64,000 nucleotides of DNA from LMUY01 sp965199095 (GCA_965199095.1 CBDAQM010000007.1:372001-436000); one strand, 5' to 3'. Numbered from the stretch's first letter, positions 8,768-17,905 are shown. The notes: generated from the sequence alone by a model not told the origin. A program made the numbers and translations.

Positions 8768-9618
8768 GGCCGGACGGCAGTCTGGATGAAGTCGAGCATT
8801 TCCGCGTTGAACCGATTGGCGTCATCAATGAACAAGGCGTGCCCGGCATCCGTGTAGACATCCGACCGCACGTCAGGATGACGGATTTGCAGGTTTTCCG
8901 CCTGTCCGGCAAGCCGCGGCGTCACGATATACAGGATCGGCTTGTGCACTGTGTAGATCGCGTCACGCCAGAAGCTGCGCGGCACCGGGTAGGACAGCAG
9001 CGCGGCGGAGGCATAGGGCGGCGTGCGCAAGGCCGTGTCCGTCAACTGGTCCAGATACGCCTCGGCCTGCGGCTGGTGGAACATGCCGCGGACGAACCGG
9101 GCCATCGCTGCTTCGCGCGACGCCCGCGGCAGCCGCGGGGCGGCCACGCGAGGACCGGCAGACGGCGCCGGGTCCTCCCCCACCGAATTGTCGATCAGCA
9201 CGAGGCCGAGCAGCTTGCTGTCCCCGCTCTCATGCACGTAGGCCAGGTCGTCCAGCACGCCGAGCGACCAGCCGACCAGCAGCACCCGCCGTCCGCCCAG
9301 CGCCGCGATCAGGTCCCCGATATCGGCGCCGCGGCGATAGGGTTCGTAGCCGGTGGCGGGAATGTCGCTGTCCCCCTGGCCACGCGGGTCAAGTGCGATG
9401 ACGTGGTAGTCGCGGGAGAAGAAGGCGATCTGGGGCTGGAAGATCCAGGCCGGCATCGTCCATCCCGGCACGAAGACCAAGGTCGGGGCGAAGTTCGGCC
9501 CAGCCTCTATGTAATGCAGCCGGACGCCGTCGCTGGTGGTGAAAAACCGGTCCGCCGCATGCCCCAGGCCGGGCAGCAGCAGACAGGCCAGCAAGAAGAC
9601 GCAGTGAACGGCCCGCAT
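8764..9618 (-). CDS. Exported alpha/beta hydrolase
   Basis: A 284-residue alpha/beta hydrolase with a cleavable signal peptide (MRAVHCVFLLACLLLPGLGHA). The cap-less core shows VFVPGWTM (oxyanion side), ALDPRGQGDSD, the nucleophile elbow VGWSLGVLD and the histidine in TDAGHALFIDD. It would hydrolyse an ester, lactone or amide in the periplasm; the substrate is unknown. It is the first gene of the three-gene minus-strand operon, with a 4-nt overlap to the membrane spermidine-synthase-like gene. Confidence 0.85.
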   Translation of the reverse strand: MRAVHCVFLLACLLLPGLGHAADRFFTTSDGVRLHYIEAGPNFAPTLVFVPGWTMPAWIFQPQIAFFSRDYHVIALDPRGQGDSDIPATGYEPYRRGADIGDLIAALGGRRVLLVGWSLGVLDDLAYVHESGDSKLLGLVLIDNSVGEDPAPSAGPRVAAPRLPRASREAAMARFVRGMFHQPQAEAYLDQLTDTALRTPPYASAALLSYPVPRSFWRDAIYTVHKPILYIVTPRLAGQAENLQIRHPDVRSDVYTDAGHALFIDDANRFNAEMLDFIQTAVRP

Positions 9619-9712
9619 GCCGCCTTATGGCCGGGCCAGGGGCGGTGCTGTCAACAAAACTCGCGGCACACGATCTCGTTCGGGCGATAGTCTGGAGCGA
9701 AGGGTAGTCTCG

Positions 9713-9901
9713 ATGAACGAACCGTCTGGGGAGGAGCCGGCACGATCCAACCGCGGCGCCCTCGTGGCCCTGGTCGCAGTGGTGTTGCTGGTGGCGGGGG
9801 GCCTGTGGCTGATGCAGCACATCCGGGCCGCGTCGGCCATCCAGGATTGCGTGATGTCCGGGCGGTCCAATTGCGCGCCGATCTCCCAACCGTCCCATTA
9901 A
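9713..9901 (+). CDS. Small single-span membrane protein
   Basis: Sixty-two residues with one central hydrophobic helix (ALVALVAVVLLVAGGLWLM) after a charged N-terminus, and a short C-terminal tail with two cysteines (DCVMSGRSNC). No family is recognised. It lies between the divergent hydrolase operon and the sulfotransferase gene; the stop is 14 nt from the next start. The two cysteines in an extracytoplasmic tail could form a disulfide; this is an inference. Confidence 0.55.
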   Translation: MNEPSGEEPARSNRGALVALVAVVLLVAGGLWLMQHIRAASAIQDCVMSGRSNCAPISQPSH

Positions 9902-9914
9902 AGCGGCCACGTCG

Positions 9915-10832
9915 ATGGCCGGGGTGAATGATGGCCTCGTGCTGCTCCATCCGGCTTATCTCACGCCCGAACGCACGATCATCGTCACGGGGCTGGCGCG
10001 GTCCGGCACCAGCATGGTCGCGGCAATGCTGCACGCGGCCGGCCTGTATCTGGGCGCGGACTTGGACGACATCGTGCGGGAAGACAGGGAGGTTGCGGCC
10101 TGCCTCGGCCGCGGCAGCCTGGCAGAGCTGGCGATGGCGCGAGACCGGCAGCATGCCGTCTGGGGCTTCAAACAGCCCAACCTGCACGTTTTCGGGACGG
10201 ACATCGTGCGCGCCCTGCGCCATCCGCGCGTCATCCTGACCAGCCGGGACCCGGTGGCGATCGCCCGCCGGGATATCCTGTCGGAACGCCGCGTTGCTGA
10301 CTCGGCGAGCAGCCAAGTGGAGGCCGCCGCACAGGAAAGCCTCGCCATCCTGAAGTTCGGCAACGCCCTGCCCTGCCCCGTCCTGTTGCTGAGCTATGAA
10401 AAGGCGGTTCAGTCGCCGACGCATGTGGCCGACGCGGTGCTGCGGTTCACCGGCCTGCAAGCCGACATCGCGACCGTCGCCAGCGCGGTGCAGCCCGGCA
10501 AGCCGGCGTATTTGGAACACGCGCAACGGCGCTATCACGGCTTCATCGACGGCGTGTTCAACCATTGCCTGCATGGCTGGGCGGCCGAGCGCGACTCAGC
10601 GTCTCCGTTGGCGCTGGAGCTTCTGATCGACGGCCAGGTGCACGCCGCGTTCACGGCGGATGGCTTCCGGCAGGACCTCGCAGACCGCGGCATCGGCGCC
10701 GGGCACCACGGTTTTCACCAGGCCCTGCCGGCCCGGCTTCGCCGCATGGCCAGGCTGTCCGTCCGGGTGGCCGGGAGAACGTTTGAGTTGGTGGGCAGCG
10801 GCCGCACGCTGAAATCCTGGGACGGTCGCTGA
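9915..10832 (+). CDS. Sulfotransferase-family protein
   Basis: A 305-residue soluble protein. The segment IIVTGLARSGTSMVAAML matches the 5'-phosphosulfate loop of PAPS-dependent sulfotransferases, and VILTSRDPVAIARRDI matches the 3'-phosphate-binding region. The C-terminal 90 residues (from about HGWAAERDSASP) are less typical and may be a separate beta-rich domain. The acceptor is unknown. The GTG/ATG choice at 9915 follows the short spacing from the preceding small gene. Confidence 0.75.
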   Translation: MAGVNDGLVLLHPAYLTPERTIIVTGLARSGTSMVAAMLHAAGLYLGADLDDIVREDREVAACLGRGSLAELAMARDRQHAVWGFKQPNLHVFGTDIVRALRHPRVILTSRDPVAIARRDILSERRVADSASSQVEAAAQESLAILKFGNALPCPVLLLSYEKAVQSPTHVADAVLRFTGLQADIATVASAVQPGKPAYLEHAQRRYHGFIDGVFNHCLHGWAAERDSASPLALELLIDGQVHAAFTADGFRQDLADRGIGAGHHGFHQALPARLRRMARLSVRVAGRTFELVGSGRTLKSWDGR

Positions 10833-10845
10833 GGCAGCGTCGCGG

Positions 10846-12420
10846 TCAGTGCCCGATGGCCGCGGGCTCTTCCGGTGCGCCAGCGGAGACTGTGCGCAAG
10901 GGAATGTCGCGCAGCCCAAACGAGATCAGGACTGCCACGATGAACAGGACGAGCAAGGCCAGGAATGCGTAGTGAAAGCCGGACGACAGCGCCGCCGTGC
11001 CGGCGGCTTCCGCCGCTGGTCCCAGCACGGCCAATATCCCACCCGGCTTGATCGCGCTGAGGTCATTGGCCGCCTGCGGAAAGCCTGCGGCGGTCAGACG
11101 CGCCGCGTAAATCCCGGTCAGCAACGCGCCCACCAGGGTGCTGCCGAACGCACCGCCCAAGGACCGCAGGAACAGCAAGGCGCCGGTCGCCGTGCCGACA
11201 TCCCGCCGCTCCGCCGCGTTCTGCACCATGACGAGCGTGTTGGGCATGCACACGCCGAGGCCCGCCCCGGCCAGCGCCATCGCGCACAGCACCGGCAGGC
11301 TCGGCGTATGCGGCGTCACCAGCGCCAGACCGGCAAAGCCGGCGCAGCTTGCCACCAGCCCGACCACGATGATGATCTTGGTCCGGCCCAAGCGCCGGGC
11401 CAACTGCCCACCGGTGAAGGCGCCGATGACGTTGAACACGAGGTATGGCATGACCAGCAGGCCGGAGGCCGAGGCGTCGACGCCGCGGACCAGTTGGAAG
11501 AACAGCGGCAGCAGGAAGGTCGTGCCCAGCAGCCCGGTCCCCGTCATGAACGCCAGCATCACGCCGCGTGTGAACACGGACTCGCTGAACATGCGCGGCG
11601 GCAGGATCGGGTCGGACACTCGCGTCTCGTTCCAGACCAACAGCACGAACATCAACACCGACGCCACCGCCAGGCCCGCGATCGGCGCCGACACCCAGGC
11701 GTACTCGGTACCGCCCCAGCTCAGCACCAGCAGGAAGCACGTCACCCCCGCCGTCAGCAGCGCGGCGCCGACATAGTCGATGCGCGCCTGCAGCTTACGT
11801 ACCGGCAGCAGCTTCAGCGCCCGGTTGCACAGCCACATCGCGGCGAGCCCAAGCGGCACGTTGATCCAGAACACGAACGTCCATGACAGATGGTCCGTCA
11901 CCCAGCCGCCGACCACCGGCCCCGCGACCGAAGCCACGCCCCACATCGCCGCCATGTAGCCCTGGTAGCGCCCGCGCTCCCGCGGGGAGACGACGTCCGC
12001 GATGGCTGCCTGCGCCATCGCCATCAGCCCGGCGCCGCCGAGCCCTTGCAGCCCGCGGAACACGATCAGTTGAATGAGGGATTGGGAGAGCGCGCAGAGG
12101 ACGGACGCCACGATGAACAGCATGAGCGCCGGCAGCAGCAAAGCGCGCCGCCCGTAAATATCCGACAGCTTGCCGTAGATCGGCGTGGCCGCGGTCGATG
12201 TCAGCAAATAGGCGGACACGATCCAGGACAAATGCCCGAACGCATTCAGTTGCGTGGCAATGGCTGGGACGGCCGGGATGACGACCGTTTGGTCGAGCGC
12301 CGCCAGCAGGATGCAGAGCATGATGCCGGTGATGACGCGGATGATTTGCTGGTGGGAGTAGACTGCACCCGACGGAGCGGCTTTGGCGGATGCGATTGTG
12401 GCAGTTTCGGACGGCGGCAT
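10846..12420 (-). CDS. MFS drug exporter, DHA2 (14-helix) type
   Basis: A 524-residue transporter with 14 predicted helices. Signature segments are LDQTVVIPAVPAIATQL in helix 1, YGKLSDIYGRRALLL in loop 2-3, and the antiporter motif C-like GPVVGGWVTDHLSW. These fit the EmrB/QacA DHA2 family of proton-coupled drug or metabolite exporters. No membrane-fusion partner (EmrA) is adjacent. The substrate is unknown. The acyltransferase gene lies immediately upstream on the same strand. Confidence 0.88.
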   Translation of the reverse strand: MPPSETATIASAKAAPSGAVYSHQQIIRVITGIMLCILLAALDQTVVIPAVPAIATQLNAFGHLSWIVSAYLLTSTAATPIYGKLSDIYGRRALLLPALMLFIVASVLCALSQSLIQLIVFRGLQGLGGAGLMAMAQAAIADVVSPRERGRYQGYMAAMWGVASVAGPVVGGWVTDHLSWTFVFWINVPLGLAAMWLCNRALKLLPVRKLQARIDYVGAALLTAGVTCFLLVLSWGGTEYAWVSAPIAGLAVASVLMFVLLVWNETRVSDPILPPRMFSESVFTRGVMLAFMTGTGLLGTTFLLPLFFQLVRGVDASASGLLVMPYLVFNVIGAFTGGQLARRLGRTKIIIVVGLVASCAGFAGLALVTPHTPSLPVLCAMALAGAGLGVCMPNTLVMVQNAAERRDVGTATGALLFLRSLGGAFGSTLVGALLTGIYAARLTAAGFPQAANDLSAIKPGGILAVLGPAAEAAGTAALSSGFHYAFLALLVLFIVAVLISFGLRDIPLRTVSAGAPEEPAAIGH

Positions 12421-12429
12421 GCGTCAGCC

Positions 12430-13488
12430 TTACTCCCGTATCGCCGCCGCGTCAGCCCTTGTCGTGCGCCTCGCCAGCCAAGCACGGCCCCAGCGCAGGA
12501 TCGGCTGCTCCAACAGTATGTGAAGCGCGATGGCGAGTGCGAGGCAGGCGGCCATCGTCACCAGCAGGTAAAGCGGGATGGCAACGGGGGATGGCAGGTG
12601 CAGCCGGGTAAAGACCACCCGGATCGCGCGCATCGGAAACGGGTGCACCAGGTACAGCGCGTACGATGAATCCCCCAGCAGCACCAGCCAGCCTGGCAGG
12701 CTGCGCCAGGACAGCGCGCAGAACACCAGCACCGCCGCCGGCAGGCCCCGCGTCACGACGCGCGGCCCAGGCGCCAGCACCGCAACCAGGACGATGAGCA
12801 CGGCGAGCACCGCCACACCAGGCCAACCGCTGCGCCAGCCGCGCCGCGCCGCCACCGCCACCAGCACGCCCAAGGCGAACTCCAGCACGATCGGGTCGGT
12901 CCAAAACTCTGCCGGCGCCGACGCCAGGGGGATCGTCTGCCCGGCGGTCGCCAGCAGCACGAGCGCGAGCAGGATCGCGGCAACGGCATGCAGCCGTCGC
13001 AGCGGCAGCGCACAGGCAACGATGGCGTAGAATAGCATCTCATATTCCAGCGTCCAGCCGAGCCGCAGCACCGGCTGGACGAACCCGTCGGCCCGGCGCC
13101 ATGGCAGGAACGTGACGGAGGCGGCAACGTAGCCCCATCCATCCCGCGTCCCGTCGCTGATCAAGCCGGGCGCCACCACCGCCACCAGCACGGTCGCCGC
13201 GGTGAGCAGCCAGTAGAGCGGGGCGATCCGCAGCAGCCGCCGCCAAACGAACGGGCCGACCGACGCGGCATGCCCGAACGCGTTCCACGACGCCCACACC
13301 ATGACGAAGCCCGAGATGACGAAGAACAAATCCACCCCGGCTTCGAGCGGCAATGCGTCGATGATGCGGTAGGGCGCTTGGGTCGGCGTGCCCGCCAACG
13401 CCCCGGCCTCATCCGCGACGTGGAGGAACGCCACCGCCACAGCCGCCAAGGCGCGCAGCCCCTGAATGCCGTCGAACCCACGTGGCCC
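12430..13488 (-). CDS. Acyltransferase 3 (OafA/NodX-like) family, start unresolved
   Basis: Multi-spanning acyltransferase-3 protein. It begins recognisably with RGFDGIQGLRALAAVAVAFLH and has FFVISGFVMVWA and the RRLLRIAPLYWLL region, then about nine further helices. Such enzymes transfer acyl groups to sugars or polysaccharides at the inner membrane. No ATG, GTG or TTG lies close before the conserved N-terminus; instead a REP-like palindrome abuts it (13491-13523). The frame stays open to 13710, but that extension is not protein-like. The start may use a rare codon, or the repeat may have displaced it, so the end given is the edge of recognisable homology. Confidence 0.75.
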   Translation of the reverse strand, partial: GPRGFDGIQGLRALAAVAVAFLHVADEAGALAGTPTQAPYRIIDALPLEAGVDLFFVISGFVMVWASWNAFGHAASVGPFVWRRLLRIAPLYWLLTAATVLVAVVAPGLISDGTRDGWGYVAASVTFLPWRRADGFVQPVLRLGWTLEYEMLFYAIVACALPLRRLHAVAAILLALVLLATAGQTIPLASAPAEFWTDPIVLEFALGVLVAVAARRGWRSGWPGVAVLAVLIVLVAVLAPGPRVVTRGLPAAVLVFCALSWRSLPGWLVLLGDSSYALYLVHPFPMRAIRVVFTRLHLPSPVAIPLYLLVTMAACLALAIALHILLEQPILRWGRAWLARRTTRADAAAIRE

Positions 13489-13490
13489 TT

Positions 13491-13617
13491 GCAGACCCTC
13501 TGGGAGAGGGCAGGGTGAGGGTCGTCCCGCGGCAGAAGGGATCCGGTGCAAAACTCTCTCTAATCTATGGCCTGGGCAACCCTCACCCCGGCCCTCTCCC
13601 AGCAGGAGAGGGAGTCT
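13491..13617. repeat. Inverted pair of REP-like elements
   Basis: Two copies of a palindromic element, at 13491-13523 and 13579-13617, lie in opposite orientation between divergent genes. Both contain ACCCTCACCC followed by GCCCTCTCCCAG. This is a common dispersed intergenic repeat type. The left copy touches the apparent 5' end of the acyltransferase gene. Confidence 0.6.
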
Positions 13618-13685
13618 TCGCCCCGTTTCCGAGGGTGCGGCGGAGGTGATACACCGCCACGCCGACCCCAGGAACCCGCAAAGGC

Positions 13686-14888
13686 ATGCCGATCCCACTC
13701 CAACCCCCATCCGGCGCCCTGGCCGCCAACGTGCTGGAGTTCGCGCGGCTGTTGCGCCGGGCGGGCCTGCCGGTCGGGCCGGCGCATATGCTGGCTGCGG
13801 TCGAGGCGCTGAGCCATACCGGCGTGGCCTCGCGGGCAGACGTCCGCACCGCCCTACGCGCCACCATGGTGCACCGGCACGAGCAGGCGGAGGTGTTCGA
13901 CAGCGCCTTTGACCTGTTCTGGCGCGACCCCGCCGCCGCGCAGTTCGACGCCATGGCGCTGATGGGCGACAAAGCGCCGCAGCAGGACACCCGCCCCGCC
14001 CCCGTCAGCCGCCGGGTGGCCGAGGCGTTCAACGAGCGGAAGGACCGCCGCGAGACGGACGCGACGCCCGAACGCGACGCCGTGCTCACCGTCAGCGCGG
14101 CGGAGCGGTTGCAGACCATGGATTTCGAGGCGATGAGCGCCGCCGAGATCACTGCCGCCCGTGCGGAAATCCGCAAGCTGCGCCTGCCGCTGGACCTTCG
14201 GCGCACGCGGCGCAACCGGCCCGCCAGCCATGGCAGCCGCATCGACATGGCCGCCACCTTGCGCGCCGGGTTGCGCCATGGCGGCGAGTTGGTCGACTTG
14301 GCCCGGGCGGAGCGCACCGTGCGGCCGCCGCCCCTGGTCGTGCTCTGCGACATCTCTGGATCAATGGGCCGCTACGCACAGATTTTGCTGCATTTCCTGC
14401 ACGCCGTCGCGAATGACCGCGACCGGGTCAGCGTGTTCCTGTTCGGCACGCGGCTGACCAACATCACCCGCCAGCTCCGCCACCGCGACCCGGAGACTGC
14501 CTTCGCCGCCGTCGCCGCCATGGTGCCCGACTGGTCCGGCGGCACCCGCATCGGCGACACGATCGCGCAGTTCAACCGGCAATGGGCCAAGCGCGTGCTG
14601 GGCCAGGGCGCGGTGGTGCTGCTGGTGACGGATGGGCTGGACCGTGCCGGGGCGGACGGCCTGCCGGAGGCGATGGAGCGGCTGCATAAATCCTGCCGCC
14701 GGCTGATCTGGCTCAACCCCCTGTTGCGCTGGGATGGGTTCGAACCGAGATCACAGGGCATACGCGCGATGCTGCCGCATGTGGATGAGTTCCGGCCCGT
14801 CCACAACATCGCCAGCCTGCGCGCGCTGATCACCTCACTGTCCCGCCCGGCCCCGGCGCGGGGCCGCCTGTCGGAGTCCGCCGCATGA
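13686..14888 (+). CDS. vWA-domain CoxE-like protein
   Basis: A 400-residue protein with a C-terminal von Willebrand A domain containing a MIDAS motif (VVLCDISGSMGRY) and a later DGLDRAGADGL segment. The N-terminal 180 residues resemble the CoxE family found in aerobic CO dehydrogenase and other molybdenum-hydroxylase maturation operons. CoxE usually works with a MoxR-type ATPase (CoxD) that inserts or sulfurates the metal centre; no such ATPase is in view. It overlaps the next gene by 4 nt, so it is translationally coupled to the XdhC-like pair. Confidence 0.82.
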   Translation: MPIPLQPPSGALAANVLEFARLLRRAGLPVGPAHMLAAVEALSHTGVASRADVRTALRATMVHRHEQAEVFDSAFDLFWRDPAAAQFDAMALMGDKAPQQDTRPAPVSRRVAEAFNERKDRRETDATPERDAVLTVSAAERLQTMDFEAMSAAEITAARAEIRKLRLPLDLRRTRRNRPASHGSRIDMAATLRAGLRHGGELVDLARAERTVRPPPLVVLCDISGSMGRYAQILLHFLHAVANDRDRVSVFLFGTRLTNITRQLRHRDPETAFAAVAAMVPDWSGGTRIGDTIAQFNRQWAKRVLGQGAVVLLVTDGLDRAGADGLPEAMERLHKSCRRLIWLNPLLRWDGFEPRSQGIRAMLPHVDEFRPVHNIASLRALITSLSRPAPARGRLSESAA

Positions 14889-15205
14889 CCGAAGCCGAAG
14901 ACATCCTCTCCGTCGCCGCCGGATGGGTCCGCGAGGGGGAGCGCGTGGCGCTGGCCACCGTGACGGAGACATGGGGCAGTTCGCCGCGCCCGCCGGGCAG
15001 CCAGATGGCGGTGACGGCGTCGGGCCGCATGGCCGGCTCGGTCAGCGGCGGCTGCATCGAGGGGGCGGTGGCCGAGGCGGCCCAGGCCACCATCGCGGGC
15101 GGCCCGCCGCAATTGCTCGATTTTGGCATCACCGACGAGCGGGCCTGGGAGGTCGGGCTGGCCTGCGGCGGCAAGCTGAAGGTGTTCGTGGAAGCGCTGG
15201 CATGA
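14885..15205 (+). CDS. XdhC/CoxI family, N-terminal-domain protein
   Basis: A 106-residue protein equal to the first domain of XdhC/CoxI proteins: VALATVTETWGSSPRPPGSQMAV, GSVSGGCIEGAV and ACGGKLKVFVEAL. XdhC proteins bind molybdenum cofactor and support its sulfuration and insertion. Here the family is split into two genes; this stand-alone domain overlaps both neighbours (ATGA at 14885 and at 15202). Confidence 0.85.
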   Translation: MTEAEDILSVAAGWVREGERVALATVTETWGSSPRPPGSQMAVTASGRMAGSVSGGCIEGAVAEAAQATIAGGPPQLLDFGITDERAWEVGLACGGKLKVFVEALA

Positions 15206-15882
15206 GGCAGTCCGTGCTGGAGGCCGTGCAGGCGGCGCGGCAGGCGGGCCAGCCGGTCGTGCTGGCGACGCGGCTGCCCGATGGCGAGCAGGTGCTGTTG
15301 CCCGACCCGGCCTACCCGGCGCTGAGCGAGGCCGCCAGCCAGGCGCTCGGCACCGAGAAAAGCGGCACGCAGGAGGTGGAGGGCGCCTCCTGGTTCCTGC
15401 ACGCCTACAACCCGCCCGCCCGCATCGTGATCGTGGGCGCGGTGCACATCGCGCAGGCGCTGGTGCCGCTGGCGGTCCAGCTTGGCTACGGCATCACCGT
15501 GGCGGACCCGCGCCGCGCCTTCGCCAGCGCGGAGCGCTTCCCCAACGTCACCGTGTCCACCGAATGGCCGGACGAGGCGCTGGACGCGCTGCGCCCGGAC
15601 AGCCGCACCGCCATCGTCACCCTCACGCACGACCCGAAGCTGGATGACCCGGCGTTGGACCGCGCGCTGAAATCGGACGCGTTCTATATCGGCGCGCTCG
15701 GCAGCCGCCGCACCCATGCCAAGCGGCTGGACCGGCTGCGCGAACTGGGCCACGGCGATGACGCACTGGCGCGCATCCGCGGGCCGGTCGGCCTGAACAT
15801 CGGCGCGGTGACGGCGCCGGAAATCGCCCTGTCCGTGCTGGCGCAGATCGTCGCCGTCCGCCGCGGCGCCCCGCTCGCGTGA
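15202..15882 (+). CDS. XdhC/CoxI family, Rossmann-domain protein
   Basis: A 226-residue protein carrying the XdhC C-terminal Rossmann domain: RIVIVGAVHIAQALVPLA and the conserved SDAFYIGALGSRRTHAKR block, then GLNIGAVTAPEIALSVLAQI. The usual glycine-rich loop G.G..A is varied here (GAVHIA). The partner N-terminal domain is encoded immediately upstream with ATGA overlap. Role by family: molybdenum-cofactor handling for a xanthine or CO dehydrogenase-type enzyme. Confidence 0.85.
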   Translation: MRQSVLEAVQAARQAGQPVVLATRLPDGEQVLLPDPAYPALSEAASQALGTEKSGTQEVEGASWFLHAYNPPARIVIVGAVHIAQALVPLAVQLGYGITVADPRRAFASAERFPNVTVSTEWPDEALDALRPDSRTAIVTLTHDPKLDDPALDRALKSDAFYIGALGSRRTHAKRLDRLRELGHGDDALARIRGPVGLNIGAVTAPEIALSVLAQIVAVRRGAPLA

Positions 15883-17483
15883 TCTTCGGCCCGACCGCGC
15901 TGGCGGAGGCGGAGGGCGCCGTGCTCGCCCACACCCACCGGGTGCCGGGCCGGGTGCTGAAGAAGGGGTCGGTGCTGGATGCCGCCGGGATCGCCGGGCT
16001 GCGCGCCGCCGGGCTCGACCCGGTGGTGGCGGCGAGGCTGGAGCCGGGCGATGTGGGGGAGGATGCCGTGGCACGGCGGATCGCGACCGCCCTGCTCGGC
16101 CCGGGGCTGACCCTGACCCGCGCGGCGACCGGGCGGGTCAACCTGGTGGCCGCCGCGGCCGGGCTGCTGCGTGCCGACCGCGTGCGGATCGATGCGCTGA
16201 ACGCGGTGGATGAGGCGGTGACGGTCGCCACCCTGCCGGATGCGACGGCGGTCACCGCGGGCGAGATGGTCGCCACCATCAAGATCATCCCCTTCGCGGT
16301 TCCCGGCGCCACGCTGGACCAGGCCATGGCGGCCTGCGCCGGCGGCGCGATGGCGGTGCAGCCTTGGCGGCCGATGCGGGTCGGCCTGGTGCTGACGACC
16401 CTGCCGGGCCTGAAGCAATCCGTCATCGAGGGCACGGTCGCCGCGATGGAGACCCGGGTGGTGGGGGTCGGCGGGACGTTGCTGCCGCCGCTGCAATGCC
16501 CGCATCAGACCGCGCCAATCGCGGCTGCCTTGCGCAGCCTGATGGAGGACGGGGCGGATCTGCTGCTGGTGGCGGGCGCCTCCGCCGTGGTGGACCGGCG
16601 CGACGTCGGCCCGGCGGGCATCGTCGCGGCGGGTGGCGAGATCCTGCATTTCGGTATGCCCGTCGACCCTGGCAACCTGATCTGTCTGGGTCGCATCGGC
16701 GACCTGCCGGCGCTCGTCCTGCCGGGCTGCGCGCGCAGCCCGAAGCCGAACGGCATCGACCTGGTGCTGCACCGCCTGGCCGCCGGCCTGTCGGTGACCG
16801 GCGGCACCATCGCCCGCATGGGCGTGGGCGGGTTGCTGAAGGACGTGACGGCGCGCCCCCTGCCCCGCGCCCGCGCGACCGCCGGCGCCGCGCCGCACGG
16901 GGTGGCCGCCGTGGTGCTGGCGGCGGGCCGGTCCAGCCGGATGGCGCCGCGGCACAAGCTGCTGATTGAGGATGCCGCCGGCCGCACCATGGTGGCGCGC
17001 GTGGTGGATGGCGTGCTGGCGAGCCGGGCGCGCCCCGTGCTGGTCGTCACGGGCCATCGCGCGGCGGAGGTGCAGTCCGCCCTCGCCGGGCGGCCGGTGA
17101 CCTTCGTTTCGGCCGCGGACTACGCGGACGGGCTGTCCGCCAGCCTGCGCGCCGGGCTTGCCGCGGTGCCGGCGAGCAGCGCCGCGGCGTTGGTGATCCT
17201 GGGCGATATGCCGCTGGTCACCCCGGGGACGATCAACCGCCTGGTCGACAGCTACGACCCCGAGGAGGGGCGCACCATCGTCGTCCCGACCCATGCCGGG
17301 CAGTTCGGCAATCCGGTGTTGTGGGACCGCCGGTATTTCCCCGCGATGATGGCGCTGAGCGGCGATAGCGGCGCCCGCCCCCTGCTGCGGCAGCATGCTG
17401 AGTCCGTCGCGGAGATCGCGGTTGACGACACAGTGTTGCGCGATTTCGACACTGCCGAGAGCTTGGTTGATCTGCCTGGGTGA
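15879..17483 (+). CDS. Molybdopterin-binding / MocA-type nucleotidyltransferase fusion
   Basis: A 534-residue two-domain protein. Residues about 1-330 resemble the molybdopterin-binding MoeA/MoaB-like fold (RVLKKGSVLDAAGI; later LLLVAGASAVVDRRDVGPAGI and LPGCARSPKPNGIDLVLHRL). From about residue 345 there is an NTP-transferase domain, VAAVVLAAGRSSRMAPRHKLLIED, as in MocA, the molybdopterin cytidylyltransferase that makes MCD cofactor. GTG start overlapping the preceding stop. Together with the vWA and XdhC genes it forms a Mo-hydroxylase maturation operon lacking the catalytic subunits in this window. Confidence 0.82.
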   Translation: MIFGPTALAEAEGAVLAHTHRVPGRVLKKGSVLDAAGIAGLRAAGLDPVVAARLEPGDVGEDAVARRIATALLGPGLTLTRAATGRVNLVAAAAGLLRADRVRIDALNAVDEAVTVATLPDATAVTAGEMVATIKIIPFAVPGATLDQAMAACAGGAMAVQPWRPMRVGLVLTTLPGLKQSVIEGTVAAMETRVVGVGGTLLPPLQCPHQTAPIAAALRSLMEDGADLLLVAGASAVVDRRDVGPAGIVAAGGEILHFGMPVDPGNLICLGRIGDLPALVLPGCARSPKPNGIDLVLHRLAAGLSVTGGTIARMGVGGLLKDVTARPLPRARATAGAAPHGVAAVVLAAGRSSRMAPRHKLLIEDAAGRTMVARVVDGVLASRARPVLVVTGHRAAEVQSALAGRPVTFVSAADYADGLSASLRAGLAAVPASSAAALVILGDMPLVTPGTINRLVDSYDPEEGRTIVVPTHAGQFGNPVLWDRRYFPAMMALSGDSGARPLLRQHAESVAEIAVDDTVLRDFDTAESLVDLPG

Positions 17484-17535
17484 CATGCCATCGCCGCCGC
17501 TCCATCTTGGCCGCATTGTGTCTTGGAGCCCCGTT

Positions 17536-17895
17536 ATGTTTCGCGCGTCTCTTCCCGTGCTGCTCGTGCTGATGTCCGCCGGGTGCACGCCGCCGCCGCA
17601 ATCATCCGCCAGCCGTGCCGGCGCCGCGGCGCTGGCGTCCTGCCGGAAGAGCACGGACGAGTCGTTCGACCGGCAGAACCGCTATCTGTTGTCGGAACGC
17701 AACACGACGGACTCGCCCTTTTCCAGTTCCGGCGACACCGGGATCACCACGCGGGGGCTGACGCAGCGCTACGACTACGACACGCAGCTCGCGTCCTGCC
17801 TGGACTCGTCGAACGCCCCGGCGAGCGTGGCGAACGGCCCGGCGACGTCCACGGCGCCGCGGGTGCAGGGCAACACAACTTTGTCGCCCTTCTAG
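17536..17895 (+). CDS. Small predicted lipoprotein
   Basis: A 119-residue protein with a lipoprotein signal: MFRASLPVLLVLMSAGC, where the cysteine is the lipidation site. The mature part is polar, Ser/Thr-rich and has two more cysteines (ASCRK, ASCLD). No known family is recognised. The stop is followed within 11 nt by the stem-loop that precedes ridA. Confidence 0.6.
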   Translation: MFRASLPVLLVLMSAGCTPPPQSSASRAGAAALASCRKSTDESFDRQNRYLLSERNTTDSPFSSSGDTGITTRGLTQRYDYDTQLASCLDSSNAPASVANGPATSTAPRVQGNTTLSPF

Positions 17896-17905
17896 GCGCT
17901 GCTAC

